A stretch of 58,406 nucleotides of DNA from Thalassotalea sp. 1_MG-2023 (GCF_030546745.1 NZ_JAUOPD010000021.1:1-58406); one strand, 5' to 3'. Positions 30,161 through 40,231 are shown, counted from the first letter of the stretch. Program-made: numbers and translations. Notes: a model not told the origin generated them from the sequence alone.

Positions 30161-30202
30161 GGGGTCAGGTACAATTATCTGAAAATTAATGTACCTGACC
30201 CC
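30161..30202. terminator. GGGGTCAGGTACA inverted repeat, shared terminator / REP-like
   Basis: GGGGTCAGGTACA (30161-30173) and its exact complement (30190-30202) form a 13-bp stem. The left side is preceded by an A-rich tract, i.e. a T run on the - strand, so it should terminate ppsA; it ends the esterase gene less strongly. The GGGGTCAGGTAC core recurs in many marine gammaproteobacterial genomes as a dispersed repeat. Confidence 0.8.
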
Positions 30203-30213
30203 TTTAATTGTGT

Positions 30214-32586
30214 TTAGCTATGTTGTTCAGCTAAGTATAACCAAGTCGGTAAAACGGTATCAGGATTAAGCGATACACTATCAATACCCTGCTCGACTAA
30301 CCATGCAGCAAAGTCTTCGTGATCAGATGGACCTTGTCCGCAGATACCAACGTATTTACCACGAGCTTTACAGGCTTTAATTGCCATTTCTAATAGCTTT
30401 TTAATCGCCGGATTTCGCTCATCGAATAAATGCGCAATTAAGCCTGAGTCACGGTCTAGGCCGAGGGTTAGTTGCGTCAAATCATTCGAGCCTATTGAAA
30501 AGCCATCGAATATATCTAAGAACTCATCAGCTAATAACGCATTAGAAGGTAGTTCACACATCATGATGACACGTAACCCGTTTTCGCCGCGTTTTAAGCC
30601 ATTGTCAGCAAGAATATCAATAACCGCTTGGCCTTCTTCTAATGTTCGAACAAAGGGGATCATCACTTCTACATTAGTGAAACCCATTTCATTTCTTACC
30701 CGTTTAATTGCTTCACACTCCAGTGCAAAACAATCACGGAAATCTTCAGAAATATAACGTGAAGCGCCGCGGTAACCAATCATTGGGTTTTCTTCGTCAG
30801 GTTCGAATTCTTCACCACCAACGAGGTTAGCATACTCATTCGATTTAAAATCGGACATACGCACGATGACTTTCTCTGGCGCATAAGCACAAGCAAGTGT
30901 AGAGATACCTTCGGTTAACTTGGCAATGTAAAACTCAACTGGATCACTATATCCTGCCATGTAATCGCCAATTTCTTCTTGTAAATCAGCTGATTGTTGA
31001 TCAAAATTTAGTAAAGCTTTAGGGTGAACACCGATCATTTTATTAATAATGAACTCGAGTCGCGCTAAACCAATGCCGGCATGTGGTAGTTTTGCAAATG
31101 CAAAGGCGCGATCTGGGTTACCAACGTTCATCATTATTTTTAATGGCAGTTCAGGCATTTCATCAACTTGTGATGTTGTCACGGTAAAATCTAATTTACC
31201 TTGATAGATAAAACCTGTGTCGCCTTCTGCGCAAGAAACTGTCACTTCATCACCCGCACTAATTTTACTGGTTGCATCACCACAACCTACCACCGCTGGA
31301 ATGCCCATTTCACGTGCAATAATGGCAGCATGACATGTTCTGCCACCACGATTAGTGACAATAGCAGATGCTTTTTTCATGATGGGTTCCCAATCAGGAT
31401 CTGTCATATCAGTAACAAGTACATCTCCTGGCTGAATTTTATCCATTTCATCAAGTGACGCTAATACTTTTGCCGCACCACTACCAATTTTATGGCCAAT
31501 AGAACGACCTTCACAAATTATGTTTCCTGAGCTTTGTAATTGAAATTGCTCCATTACATTTGCTTGTTCACGACTACGTACTGTTTCAGGACGTGCTTGC
31601 ACAATATATAGTTTGCCGTCTAAACCATCTTTAGCCCATTCTATATCCATCGGGCGTTGATAATGTTTTTCTATAATAACGGCTTGTTTCGCTAACGACT
31701 GAACTTCTTCGTCAGTTAATGAAAATTGATTTGATAAGCTTTCATCTACGTCAACAATTTCAACTTGCTTACCATGTTCTTGTGTATCGGTATAAACCAT
31801 TTTTATTGCTTTACTACCAATATTACGGCGTACTACGGCAGGCTTTTCGTTAGCAAGTGTAGGCTTATGAACATAAAATTCATCAGGATTTACAGCACCT
31901 TGCACGACCATTTCACCTAAACCGTAGCTAGAGGTAATAAAAACAACATCTTCAAAGCCAGACTCAGTATCAATAGAGAACATTACGCCACTTGAAGAAA
32001 TATCACTTCTCACCATTCTCTGGATACCCGCAGATAGCGCTACACCACGGTGATCGTACCCTTGGTGGACTCGATAAGAAATAGCGCGATCATTAAACAA
32101 TGAGGCAAATACGTGTTTTATCGCAATCATTACTGCATCTAAGCCACGCACATTGAGAAAGGTTTCTTGCTGGCCTGCAAAAGACGCATCTGGCATATCT
32201 TCGGCTGTTGCTGATGAACGAACAGCAAACGAAGCATCTTGAGAGAATTCACCGGCAAGTTGCGCATACGCTTTTTCGATATCCTGCTGCATAGCAGGTA
32301 AAAATGGTGTATCAATAATCCACTGTCGAATTGTGCTACCACATTGTGCTAGTGCATTAACATCACTGACATCTAAAGTGTCTAGAAGCTGATAAATTTT
32401 ATCATTTAAGCCACTTTGCTCAAGAAACTCATTAAAGGCAAACGCTGTAGTAGCAAACCCTCCAGGCACTTGAACACCAACATTTGCTAAATTTGAAATC
32501 ATTTCACCAAGTGATGCATTTTTACCGCCAACACGGTCTACATCACCCATCCCTAACTCTTGATACCAAAGAACGTTTTCTTGCAC
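30214..32586 (-). CDS. ppsA: phosphoenolpyruvate synthase
   Basis: A 790-aa enzyme (E. coli 792) converting pyruvate + ATP to PEP + AMP + Pi for gluconeogenesis. It has an N-terminal ATP-grasp domain ([11 protein letters not shown] near the start; [22 protein letters not shown]), a swivelling phosphohistidine domain with H419 in [17 protein letters not shown], and a C-terminal TIM barrel with the catalytic-Cys region [11 protein letters not shown]. It is divergent from ppsR, whose product switches it on and off by phosphorylating the threonine next to the catalytic histidine (T417). Confidence 0.97.
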   Translation of the reverse strand: MQENVLWYQELGMGDVDRVGGKNASLGEMISNLANVGVQVPGGFATTAFAFNEFLEQSGLNDKIYQLLDTLDVSDVNALAQCGSTIRQWIIDTPFLPAMQQDIEKAYAQLAGEFSQDASFAVRSSATAEDMPDASFAGQQETFLNVRGLDAVMIAIKHVFASLFNDRAISYRVHQGYDHRGVALSAGIQRMVRSDISSSGVMFSIDTESGFEDVVFITSSYGLGEMVVQGAVNPDEFYVHKPTLANEKPAVVRRNIGSKAIKMVYTDTQEHGKQVEIVDVDESLSNQFSLTDEEVQSLAKQAVIIEKHYQRPMDIEWAKDGLDGKLYIVQARPETVRSREQANVMEQFQLQSSGNIICEGRSIGHKIGSGAAKVLASLDEMDKIQPGDVLVTDMTDPDWEPIMKKASAIVTNRGGRTCHAAIIAREMGIPAVVGCGDATSKISAGDEVTVSCAEGDTGFIYQGKLDFTVTTSQVDEMPELPLKIMMNVGNPDRAFAFAKLPHAGIGLARLEFIINKMIGVHPKALLNFDQQSADLQEEIGDYMAGYSDPVEFYIAKLTEGISTLACAYAPEKVIVRMSDFKSNEYANLVGGEEFEPDEENPMIGYRGASRYISEDFRDCFALECEAIKRVRNEMGFTNVEVMIPFVRTLEEGQAVIDILADNGLKRGENGLRVIMMCELPSNALLADEFLDIFDGFSIGSNDLTQLTLGLDRDSGLIAHLFDERNPAIKKLLEMAIKACKARGKYVGICGQGPSDHEDFAAWLVEQGIDSVSLNPDTVLPTWLYLAEQHS

Positions 32587-32733
32587 AGCTAATTCTCCAC
32601 AATGGACAAATAAATTTAAGTATAGTTATATCTAACGTGTTCGTGCATTTTACACATAGCAATTTAATTCTGAAAGCTTTAATGTAACCTTTCAGTGTTA
32701 ATTTCATCTATATAATAATTATCAGGAATATTC

Positions 32734-33543
32734 ATGAGAACAGCATTTTACATATCAGACGGTACTGCCATTACCTCAGAAGTTTTTGGTCATGCATTAT
32801 TGTCGTTATTTCCTTTAGAGTTTAACCACGACACCATTGCTTTTGTTGAAACTGAACAACAAGCGCTTGCCGCAAAAGATAAAATTAATCGCGCTGCAAA
32901 AGTTACAGGAGAAAAGCCCTTGGTCTTTCATACTTTTGTAAATCCAAAAATACGAGAGATTATTGACAGCTGCGATGCCATTATTTACAACTTCCTTGAG
33001 CATTTTATCTCTCCGATAGAACAAGAATTAGGAGTTTCAGCAAAGCCTAAAGCACATAGAACCCATAGCATTCACGAAAATAGCTATGACAATCGTATTG
33101 ATGCAGTTAATTATTCACTTGCCAACGACGATGGTTCAAATATCACCAATTATGAGCAAGCAGACTTAATTTTAGTGGGGGTTTCACGATCGGGTAAAAC
33201 CCCAACCTCTTTATACTTAGCCCTTCAATACGGCATAAAGACAGCGAATTACCCTTTTATTGATGAAGATATGGACGCGTTAAAAATTCCTGATTTTTTA
33301 AAACCACATAAGAAAAAGCTTTTTGGTTTAACAATCGACGCACAGCGATTGATGGATATTCGTGACGGTAGAATGGCAAACAGTAAATATTCATCTGCAA
33401 GACAATGTAGAATGGAAATACGCGCGGTTGAAAATCTGTATAAAAAAGAAAAAATTCCTTTTATCAATACCACCAAACTTTCAGTAGAAGAAATCACCGC
33501 AAAAATACTCGCACAAACAGGTTTACAGCGCTATAAATATTAG
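32734..33543 (+). CDS. ppsR: PEP synthase regulatory protein (kinase/phosphotransferase)
   Basis: A 269-aa bifunctional DUF299 protein: an ADP-dependent kinase that inactivates PpsA and a Pi-dependent pyrophosphorylase that reactivates it. The P-loop G149-V-S-R-S-G-K-T is typical of the family, as is the opening FYISDGTAITSE. It is divergent from ppsA across 147 bp. Its stop TAG is formed by the first base of the MITE-like element at 33543; without the element the frame would end at a TAA in the same place. Confidence 0.95.
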   Translation: MRTAFYISDGTAITSEVFGHALLSLFPLEFNHDTIAFVETEQQALAAKDKINRAAKVTGEKPLVFHTFVNPKIREIIDSCDAIIYNFLEHFISPIEQELGVSAKPKAHRTHSIHENSYDNRIDAVNYSLANDDGSNITNYEQADLILVGVSRSGKTPTSLYLALQYGIKTANYPFIDEDMDALKIPDFLKPHKKKLFGLTIDAQRLMDIRDGRMANSKYSSARQCRMEIRAVENLYKKEKIPFINTTKLSVEEITAKILAQTGLQRYKY

Positions 33544-33804
33544 GGGCTGTTGACCTTTCGAGATTAAATTTTGTTCAATCTAAACGCTTTTTGTGCAAGA
33601 CGTGAGCAATGTCGCATGGTTATTCCATGTAAATTGCGAACAACGATGAAGAAATAGCGTGTAACTGAACCCAAAGGGCAGCGTTTTTTGGTATTTATAC
33701 GTTGTTATTGCTTTTTCATGGGGAATAACCACATATTAATCGCAATGCCTTGTCTAAATACCAATAAACTGCTGCAAAAATAAACGCGAAAGATCAATAG
33801 CCCC
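33543..33804. mobile_element. MITE-like element, 262 bp
   Basis: The termini are GGGGCTGTTGACCTTTCG (33543-33560) and CGAAAGATCAATAGCCCC (33787-33804), 18-bp inverted repeats with two mismatches. TA flanks both ends (33541-33542, 33805-33806), consistent with a TA target duplication of the IS630/Tc1-mariner type. Internally it is itself a long imperfect palindrome (GGTTATTCC near 33618 against GGAATAACC near 33721). There is no coding capacity. It fills most of the ppsR-DAHP synthase gap; the remaining 33805-33926 probably holds the DAHP synthase promoter. Confidence 0.75.
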
Positions 33805-33926
33805 TAATTAATAGTAATTTATTCTTTGTTTAATGTTCACAACGCCACCGAATTTAGGTATGTTAGCGCGATAATTTAACCAAGTGTATTACCTTAGCTG
33901 TAATACCTTGCATATCTAGGTTTATT

Positions 33927-34979
33927 ATGACCATCAAAACAGACGAATTTAGAACGACACTGATAGACAGTTTAGTGTCGCCGCAAGAACTAGCAGATCA
34001 AATACCTTTGTCTGACAACACCGCTAACTTTATTATTGAAAGTCGCAAGCAAATTGAAGCCATTATTAACGGGGAAGATGATCGTTTACTTATCATTATC
34101 GGTCCTTGCTCTATTCATGACACAAAAGCAGCGATTGACTACGCAAAGAAGTTAAAAGAATTGCATGAAAAATATAAAGAGAGTCTTTATATCGTTATGC
34201 GAGTGTACTTTGAAAAACCTCGTACCACCGTTGGTTGGAAAGGCCTGATTAGTGATCCTGACTTAGATAAATCATTTAAAGTGGCTAAGGGCTTAAACCT
34301 TGCGCGCAGTCTGTTAATGGAAATTAACGAGTTAGGTTTACCTGCAGGTACTGAATTTTTAGACATGGTGACAGGTCAATACATTTCAGATTTGATTTCT
34401 TGGGGTGCTATTGGCGCAAGAACGACAGAAAGCCAAGTACATAGAGAGCTAGCTTCAGCGTTATCTTGTCCGGTAGGTTTTAAAAATGGTACTGATGGCA
34501 ATATTCAAATAGCTGTAGATGCGATTAAAGCCTCAAGCGTTCCACATGTTTTGTACTCACCTGATAAAAGTGGCCAAATGTGTATTTATCAAACACATGG
34601 TAACCCTTTTGCTCACGTTATTTTACGTGGTGGCAAAACGCCAAACTATCATCCAAGTGATGTGCAAGACACATTAGAAAAGTTAACAGCTAATGATATA
34701 AATACCGGTATTATGGTTGATTGTAGTCACGGAAATAGTGACAAAGATCATCGAAAACAAATCAATGTTGCACGATCTATAGCCGATCAAGTTGCCAATG
34801 GCACCAAAGGTATTTCAGGTGTAATGGTGGAAAGTTTCTTAGCGGAAGGTAAGCAAAAAGTTGTTAGTAACGAATCGTTAGTATACGGACAAAGTATTAC
34901 CGATGCCTGTGTTGATTTAACCACTAGCGAAGATATGCTCGATATACTTGCCACAGCCGTTAAAAATGCAAGAAGTTAA
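33927..34979 (+). CDS. aroG: 3-deoxy-7-phosphoheptulonate (DAHP) synthase, class I
   Basis: A 350-aa AroF/G/H-type enzyme that condenses PEP and erythrose-4-phosphate, the first step of aromatic amino-acid synthesis. Conserved segments: LLIIIGPCSIHD, the PEP-binding RVYFEKPRTTVGWKG, GARTTESQVHRELAS and the metal/PEP region MVDCSHGNSDKD. E. coli has aroH at this position next to ppsR; which isozyme (feedback by Phe, Tyr or Trp) this corresponds to cannot be told, so the symbol is generic. PEP supply (PpsA) and PEP use lie side by side. Confidence 0.93.
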   Translation: MTIKTDEFRTTLIDSLVSPQELADQIPLSDNTANFIIESRKQIEAIINGEDDRLLIIIGPCSIHDTKAAIDYAKKLKELHEKYKESLYIVMRVYFEKPRTTVGWKGLISDPDLDKSFKVAKGLNLARSLLMEINELGLPAGTEFLDMVTGQYISDLISWGAIGARTTESQVHRELASALSCPVGFKNGTDGNIQIAVDAIKASSVPHVLYSPDKSGQMCIYQTHGNPFAHVILRGGKTPNYHPSDVQDTLEKLTANDINTGIMVDCSHGNSDKDHRKQINVARSIADQVANGTKGISGVMVESFLAEGKQKVVSNESLVYGQSITDACVDLTTSEDMLDILATAVKNARS

Positions 34980-35066
34980 CATGTTAAATTAACTAAGCAT
35001 TAGGTGGGAATTATTTCCGGCTTAATGCTTAGCGTGTTATAAATACTCTATTCGATAAATTCTCAA

Positions 35067-35495
35067 ATGATTCACGCTATGAAGCACTTCACTTTTTCAA
35101 TTTTCGTATTAGGATTTTGCTCGTTACTGATCAGTGCATGCACCAACCAGTACGCTGTTAACACCAATCTAGATAAAGAGAATTTTTCTCAATATTTTTC
35201 ACCGGCTTCAGTTACTATTTATCAAAATGAACAAGAGTTTACAGCAAAGTATAAATCACTTGGTGGTGTTGAAGGTGAGTCTTGTCAGCGTAAAGCGCAC
35301 CATGAACTGCCAAATGAAATTGATGCAAGAACCCAAGCACGCAGTGCAGCTTATCAACTCGGTGCTAATGCCATAATTTTCTCAGGTTGTACTTTGATAG
35401 AAGATAACCAAGCGAACAAACAATGTATTCGCACACGGGTATGTTATGGCAGAGCATTTTTTATCGACAACAAACATTCCCCTGATAATGAGTAG
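35067..35495 (+). CDS. rcsF: RcsF-like outer-membrane lipoprotein
   Basis: A 142-aa lipoprotein with lipobox L21-I-S-A-C25. The mature part has the RcsF pattern: YKSLGGVEGESCQ, DARTQARSAAYQLGANAIIFSGC and CIRTRVCYGRAFF, with four cysteines (besides the lipidated one) that in E. coli form two non-consecutive disulfides. RcsF senses envelope and LPS damage. The next gene is trmO, the same order as in enterobacteria, which strongly supports the call. Its stop overlaps the trmO start. Whether an Rcs phosphorelay exists cannot be seen from this window. Confidence 0.85.
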   Translation: MIHAMKHFTFSIFVLGFCSLLISACTNQYAVNTNLDKENFSQYFSPASVTIYQNEQEFTAKYKSLGGVEGESCQRKAHHELPNEIDARTQARSAAYQLGANAIIFSGCTLIEDNQANKQCIRTRVCYGRAFFIDNKHSPDNE

Positions 35496-36213
35496 TTATC
35501 AATTTTCCCCGATTGGTTATGTACATTCTCCCTATAAAGAGAAATTTGCGATACCACGTCAACCTGGTCTTGTTAGCGCAGCACAAGGAACTATTGAACT
35601 AATAAACGACTTCAACCAACAAGAGTTAACTCGAGGTTTAGCTGACTTTAGTCATATTTGGGTATTGTTCGTGTTTCATCAAACGGCAGAACAAGGTTGG
35701 AAACCGTTAATTAGACCACCACGCCTTGGCGGGAATAAAAAAATTGGCGTGCTTGCTTCAAGATCTACGTTTAGGCCAAACCCTATTGGCATGTCTGTAT
35801 TATCGTTAGATGATATTCGTGTTACAAATAAACAGTGTTTATTGCATGTGTCTGGTCTTGATTTATTAGAGGGAACGCCGGTTTTAGATATTAAACCCTA
35901 CGTGCCATACTCTGATTCAGTACCACAAGCAAATGCAAGCTATGCTACCCATGCCCCTAATGAAACAATTTCTGTCAGTATCAGCGAGTCAGTCAATGAG
36001 TTTCTATTGAACGTTAATTCACGTTATCCAAAATTATCTTCATTGATCATACAAGTACTTGAACAAGATCCTCGGCCTGCTTATAAACAGCAACAGGTTG
36101 ACGATAAAATTTATGGCATTCGTCTTTATGAATTTAATATAAAGTGGCGACTGATTTCCGCCAGAAAAATACAAGTATTTGACATAACCTATCACGATAA
36201 CGCCACAAGATAA
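35488..36213 (+). CDS. trmO: tRNA (t6A37)-methyltransferase TrmO
   Basis: A 241-aa SAM-dependent enzyme that methylates t6A37 in tRNA-Thr. The TsaA-fold motifs are FSPIGYVHSPYKEKFAIPRQP, FSHIWVLFVFHQ, GVLASRSTFRPNPIGMS and the LDIKPYVPYSD loop, with a C-terminal YGIRLYEFNIKWR. The start ATG at 35488 lies inside the rcsF stop (coupling). The longer in-frame extension overlapping rcsF is rejected because family members begin at about this point. Confidence 0.95.
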   Translation: MSSYQFSPIGYVHSPYKEKFAIPRQPGLVSAAQGTIELINDFNQQELTRGLADFSHIWVLFVFHQTAEQGWKPLIRPPRLGGNKKIGVLASRSTFRPNPIGMSVLSLDDIRVTNKQCLLHVSGLDLLEGTPVLDIKPYVPYSDSVPQANASYATHAPNETISVSISESVNEFLLNVNSRYPKLSSLIIQVLEQDPRPAYKQQQVDDKIYGIRLYEFNIKWRLISARKIQVFDITYHDNATR

Positions 36214-36220
36214 CTTTACT

Positions 36221-37117
36221 ATGAAAACGCATCCGGTTATTGAGTTTATATTACTTGCTGCTATTTGGGGCGCTTCTTTTCTGTTCATGAAATTAGGCGT
36301 GCCTGAATTTGGCCCTATCACCTTTATGGCAATTCGAACGTTAATCGGTGCGCTTGTGCTGATGTTGGTACTGATGATAAAACAACAAACACGTACTTTA
36401 CTTCATGCGCCATGGCAGCTTTTTATTGTTGGACTCTTTAACACGACTATTCCTTTTGTATTATTTGGTTGGGCGACACTTAGCTTAACGGCAAGTAACA
36501 TTTCAGTGCTAAATGCTACAACCCCGCTATTTGGCGCGATTGTGGCATTCATTTGGTTAAAAAGTCGTTTAACAAAGTTACAAGTATTTGGTCTTTTACT
36601 CGGCTTTATTGGTGTTTATGTGTTGATGTACCCTCAGTTAACTACAACACCCACTGATACACTTTTACCGACGCTAGCAGTACTATTAGCGGCAGCTTGT
36701 TACGGTATTGGGGCAAGTGTTAGCAAACAATATTTAACGAACGTTAAGCCACTTGCTTCTGCCGCGGGAAGTCAAATAGCAGGCAGTTTAATATTGGTGC
36801 CAATAAGCCTGTTTTACTTACCTCAATCAATACCCAGTATCACAGCGATTAATGCTGCCTTAGCAATCGGCATTTTATGTACCGGGTTTGCCTATATCCT
36901 GTTGTTCCGCTTAATTAGTGACATTGGCCCAACTAATGCTATTTCAGTGACGTATTTGATCCCGGTTTTTGGCATATTCTGGGGAGTGGTGATCCTAAAT
37001 GAAACGATCACTGAGTTTACCTTTTATGGTAGTGCATTAATTTTAATTGGGGTCGCCTTTTCAACTGGAGCACTTAAATTGAACACTCTTTTTAACAATA
37101 AAAAAAGAGCACAATAA
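36221..37117 (+). CDS. EamA/DMT-family transporter
   Basis: A 298-aa inner-membrane protein with ten predicted helices in two EamA repeats (about 5-130 and 145-285). The typical AAIWGASFLFMKLG opens the first and LAAACYGIGASVSK opens the second. It is 7 bp after trmO and so probably in the same transcript. Substrates of such carriers range from amino acids to drugs, and none can be inferred. Confidence 0.88.
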   Translation: MKTHPVIEFILLAAIWGASFLFMKLGVPEFGPITFMAIRTLIGALVLMLVLMIKQQTRTLLHAPWQLFIVGLFNTTIPFVLFGWATLSLTASNISVLNATTPLFGAIVAFIWLKSRLTKLQVFGLLLGFIGVYVLMYPQLTTTPTDTLLPTLAVLLAAACYGIGASVSKQYLTNVKPLASAAGSQIAGSLILVPISLFYLPQSIPSITAINAALAIGILCTGFAYILLFRLISDIGPTNAISVTYLIPVFGIFWGVVILNETITEFTFYGSALILIGVAFSTGALKLNTLFNNKKRAQ

Positions 37118-37135
37118 TTGAAACTGATGTGCTCT
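37106..37135 (-). terminator. terminator of the amidohydrolase gene
   Basis: AGAGCAC (37106-37112) / GTGCTCT (37129-37135), with a T run on the - strand side (37100-37106). It overlaps the last codons of the convergent EamA gene. Confidence 0.7.
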
Positions 37136-37172
37136 CATTCTCGTGTTCTCAGATATTTAACAGGTAATGTGG

Positions 37173-38465
37173 TTATTTTTGTTTATGAATAACACCAGAC
37201 TTCATCACAAAATCAACATCCATTAATTCTTTAATATCTTGTAATGGGCTGCCATGCGTTGCAATAATATCAGCGTATTTTCCCACTTCAATCGTACCTA
37301 AATGCTGCGACTTACCAATTAAATCAGCGCTATTAACGGTTGCTGTAACAATAATATCTTGCGCTTTCATACCTGTTTCATGCATTAGTAACGCTTCTTT
37401 CGCGTTATTACCATGGGGTGAAACGCCACTATCGGTACCATAGGCTATTTTAACGCCAGCTTTATATGCACGGGTGAAGTTCTTGGTCATATCACCGCCA
37501 ACACGAATGGCTTTAGCGCGAATGGCTTCAGACATAAAGGTGGTGTTTTTAGCAAGCTCAACCACCGTATTACCCGCCATTAATGTAGGTACTAGATAAG
37601 CGCCCGATTTTTTGAACAGTTTAATGCTGTCTTGATCTGCGTAGCTACCATGTTCAATGCTGTCAACACCAGCGCGTAGTGCAGCATTTATGCCTGCAGA
37701 CGCGTGCGCATGACTTGCCACCTTTCTTCCTAATGAATGCGCAGTCTCTACCACTTCTTTAAGTTCGTCGTCTGCCATTTGTTGTCCAGTGCCGGTATTA
37801 GTATCTGATAATACACCACCTGTAGAGGTAATTTTGATCACATCAGCACCGTATTTAATCGCATGTCGTGTTGCCCTGCGACAATCAGTAGCACCGTCAC
37901 AAATCGTTTCAGGTGTGCGCATTTTTAATATATCAGGATTCATACCATCAACATCACCATGACCACCGGTAACAGCCACACTGCTACCCGCAGCAACAAT
38001 GCGTGGCCCTGCAATTAAGCCTTTATCAATGCCGTCTCTTAACGCATAAATTTGTTCTGGTTTACTCCCCAGATCTCTTACGGTAGTAAAGCCTGCTAAT
38101 AATGTTTTTTTAGCAAAATGAATGCTTTTCACTAAGTAATCGGCGTCTGATGCGCGGAGGCTATCACTATCATTGCGTGGCCCAAGTTCTCCCTGTAAGT
38201 GAACATGCATATCCATTAATCCGGGTAGTACAAAGCTTTGTCGCAAATCAACCACCTGCGCGTTTTCAGGGGTTATAAAGCCTTGCTTAACAGCGGAAAT
38301 TATCCCTTCATCAATGACAACTGAATAATTAGTTAACGGGGCTTCACCAGGCGTAGCTAAAAGCTTACCGGCGTGAATAACGGTAGTTTGAGCAACACTA
38401 TTACCTGAAACAATACTACTGGTAACGATAGCTAAACCTATCAATTTGATGGCAGTTTTCATCAT
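37173..38465 (-). CDS. exported metal-dependent amidohydrolase
   Basis: A 430-aa amidohydrolase-superfamily enzyme with a signal peptide (about 1-25, SVAQ). Metal ligands: H87-x-H89 (MDMHVHLQG), then KITSTGG with a probable carboxylated or bridging Lys, HAHAS, IEHGSY and the Asp in AYGTDSGVS. The closest characterised groups are imidazolonepropionase-like enzymes and Xaa-Pro/Xaa-Arg dipeptidases (the Sgx9260 type), which act on the C-terminal residue of dipeptides. A periplasmic dipeptidase is plausible. Confidence 0.88.
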   Translation of the reverse strand: MMKTAIKLIGLAIVTSSIVSGNSVAQTTVIHAGKLLATPGEAPLTNYSVVIDEGIISAVKQGFITPENAQVVDLRQSFVLPGLMDMHVHLQGELGPRNDSDSLRASDADYLVKSIHFAKKTLLAGFTTVRDLGSKPEQIYALRDGIDKGLIAGPRIVAAGSSVAVTGGHGDVDGMNPDILKMRTPETICDGATDCRRATRHAIKYGADVIKITSTGGVLSDTNTGTGQQMADDELKEVVETAHSLGRKVASHAHASAGINAALRAGVDSIEHGSYADQDSIKLFKKSGAYLVPTLMAGNTVVELAKNTTFMSEAIRAKAIRVGGDMTKNFTRAYKAGVKIAYGTDSGVSPHGNNAKEALLMHETGMKAQDIIVTATVNSADLIGKSQHLGTIEVGKYADIIATHGSPLQDIKELMDVDFVMKSGVIHKQK

Positions 38466-38586
38466 ATGCTTTCCTATTTTTATTGTTTTACCTGACGGTG
38501 GATAATGAATATACGACGATTAAAATTCACTAACTACAACCATAGCAAGATTCACCTATTGTACAAAGCAGAGTTTAAATTTGCGC

Positions 38587-38611
38587 AAAAAAAAGCCAGC
38601 TTTCGCTGGCT
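38587..38611 (-). terminator. terminator of the slyD-like gene
   Basis: AGCCAGC-TTTC-GCTGGCT stem (38594-38611) followed on the - strand by a T8 run (38594-38587). Confidence 0.88.
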
Positions 38612-38629
38612 GTTTTAATCAATGACTTT

Positions 38630-39112
38630 TTAATGTTGATGACCACCAACGCCATGTGCATGACCATGTGATATTTCATCTTCGGTAGCTTCACGTACAT
38701 CTATCACTTCGATGTCAAAGGTAATCGTTTTGCCCGCTAATGGATGATTTACATCAACATCAACCATAAAGCGACCGGCTTTGATCACGGTCACTTGACG
38801 CGCCCCCTGTTCTGTTTCCACGACGGCTTGCATACCAGCGCGCCATTTTTTAGCACCTTGTAAATGTTTAGCCGGTACTCGTTGTACCGCATTTTCATCA
38901 CGTTCACCATAACCATCAACCGGCTTTACAGTAACAGAAAACTTATCACCAGTTTGTTTATCTGTTAATGCTTTTTCAACACCTACAATCATGTTTTTAT
39001 GACCATGAAGATATGCAAGAGGTTCATTACCTGATGAAGATTCAATCTCTTCGCCTTGATCATCTTTTAATGTGTAATGAAACTGTACAACTTTGTTGTC
39101 TGAAATGTTCAT
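38630..39112 (-). CDS. slyD: SlyD-type FKBP peptidyl-prolyl isomerase / metallochaperone
   Basis: A 160-aa FKBP with the SlyD architecture: an FKBP half (KVVQFHYTLKDDQGEEIESS; GNEPLAYLHGHKNMIVGVEKAL), an inserted chaperone flap (about 70-125, with QGARQVTVIKAGRF), return to the FKBP strand (VDVNHPLAGKTITFDIEVIDV) and a short His-rich tail, HGHAHGVGGHQH, for Ni/Zn binding. The tail is shorter than in E. coli SlyD. Cytosolic, with no signal peptide. Confidence 0.93.
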   Translation of the reverse strand: MNISDNKVVQFHYTLKDDQGEEIESSSGNEPLAYLHGHKNMIVGVEKALTDKQTGDKFSVTVKPVDGYGERDENAVQRVPAKHLQGAKKWRAGMQAVVETEQGARQVTVIKAGRFMVDVDVNHPLAGKTITFDIEVIDVREATEDEISHGHAHGVGGHQH

Positions 39113-39172
39113 AAATTACCTTACATACGGGATTTTAATGGCGGCGATTTTACCAGAGTTATAACGCTAACA

Positions 39173-40060
39173 CTACGCCCACAATAAAAGAATAACTACG
39201 CTAAGCATGATCAAAAACATACCAACATATTCTTTGAGACTAATACGTTCTTTAAAAATGCGATAGGTTAATACCAAAGTAATAAAAAACTCTACCTGTC
39301 CGAGTGCCTTGACATAAGCAGCGTTTTGAAAACTTGCAGCAGTAAACCAACCAATTGACCCTAAAACGCTGGTTATGCCAACAAATAAGCAAAGTCGCCA
39401 TTGGCTAAACATCACCAATATTTGTTGTTTGTTTTGAATCGTTACGTACAACAACGAGATAATTGATTGCACCGTAATCATAAAGACCAAGGTTACGGCT
39501 GCACTAATCATTAGATCACTGTTTAATGCTAAGCTAGACTCTCTGATCAGCAATGTTGTGATCGCAAGCCCTAAACCAGAAGCTAAACCAAAACCCGCCC
39601 CAGGATTTTTAAACACATCATTAAAAGTAAATTGTACCTTTGAGACAATAAGCACACCTATAACGCCAATTATTACCGACAACCAACCTAACACACTTAA
39701 AGATGCTGAAAATAACAATGCACCTAAAATTGCCACCTGTATCGCTTCTGTTTTTGCTAAACTGGTAGCAACGGCAAAATTTCGGTAATTAAAGGCAGCA
39801 ACTAAGCAGGCTGTACCAATAATTTGCATTACGCTAGCGATTAGCGCATATACAAGGAAGGTATCATTCAAACTTGGAATTGATTGCTCGCGAATATCAA
39901 GTAGTATAAATAAATATAGATACGCAAAAGGTAACGCATACACATACCTTACACTCGTGGTTGCCATCGCACTAAGGTGTTGACCAAGTTGTTTTTGCCC
40001 AGCCGTGCGAATCGCCTGCATAAATGCAGCCAGCAAGGTAAAATAAATCCAAATTTCCAC
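39173..40060 (-). CDS. EamA-family transporter
   Basis: A 295-aa inner-membrane protein with about ten helices. It belongs to the EamA superfamily but diverges from the 36.2-kb copy: FTLLAAFMQAIRTAGQKQLGQ opens it, LGSIGWFTAASFQNAAYVKALGQVEFF is typical of a DMT subgroup with conserved AxxVKxLGQVE, and EYVGMFLIMLSVVIL closes it. It is a single gene, divergent from the TonB receptor. The substrate is unknown. Confidence 0.85.
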   Translation of the reverse strand: MEIWIYFTLLAAFMQAIRTAGQKQLGQHLSAMATTSVRYVYALPFAYLYLFILLDIREQSIPSLNDTFLVYALIASVMQIIGTACLVAAFNYRNFAVATSLAKTEAIQVAILGALLFSASLSVLGWLSVIIGVIGVLIVSKVQFTFNDVFKNPGAGFGLASGLGLAITTLLIRESSLALNSDLMISAAVTLVFMITVQSIISLLYVTIQNKQQILVMFSQWRLCLFVGITSVLGSIGWFTAASFQNAAYVKALGQVEFFITLVLTYRIFKERISLKEYVGMFLIMLSVVILLLWA

Positions 40061-40188
40061 AGTGAGTATCTACACGTTTAAGTCAATAATTGGTTTATTT
40101 TACCATAAGTTACAATCAACCCTTTAGTAAAAGTTAACTCACTAATCAAATGTTTTATCAGAGTATAAATTAGCTATTACATTTGTGA

Positions 40189-40202
40189 TTGATATACATC
40201 AA
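40189..40202. promoter_or_regulatory. FNR box upstream of the TonB-dependent receptor
   Basis: TTGATATACATCAA is a perfect TTGAT-N4-ATCAA FNR/EtrA site, 54 bp upstream of the receptor ATG and 128 bp from the divergent EamA start. It suggests oxygen-responsive control. Confidence 0.55.
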
Positions 40203-40231
40203 AAGACGTTATATCATTACACCCAAACACA

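Noticed and set aside
34990-35035. CTAAGCATTA/TTAATGCTTAG palindrome after DAHP synthase as a terminator
   Set aside because: It may form a stem, but no T run follows, so it was left out of the feature list.
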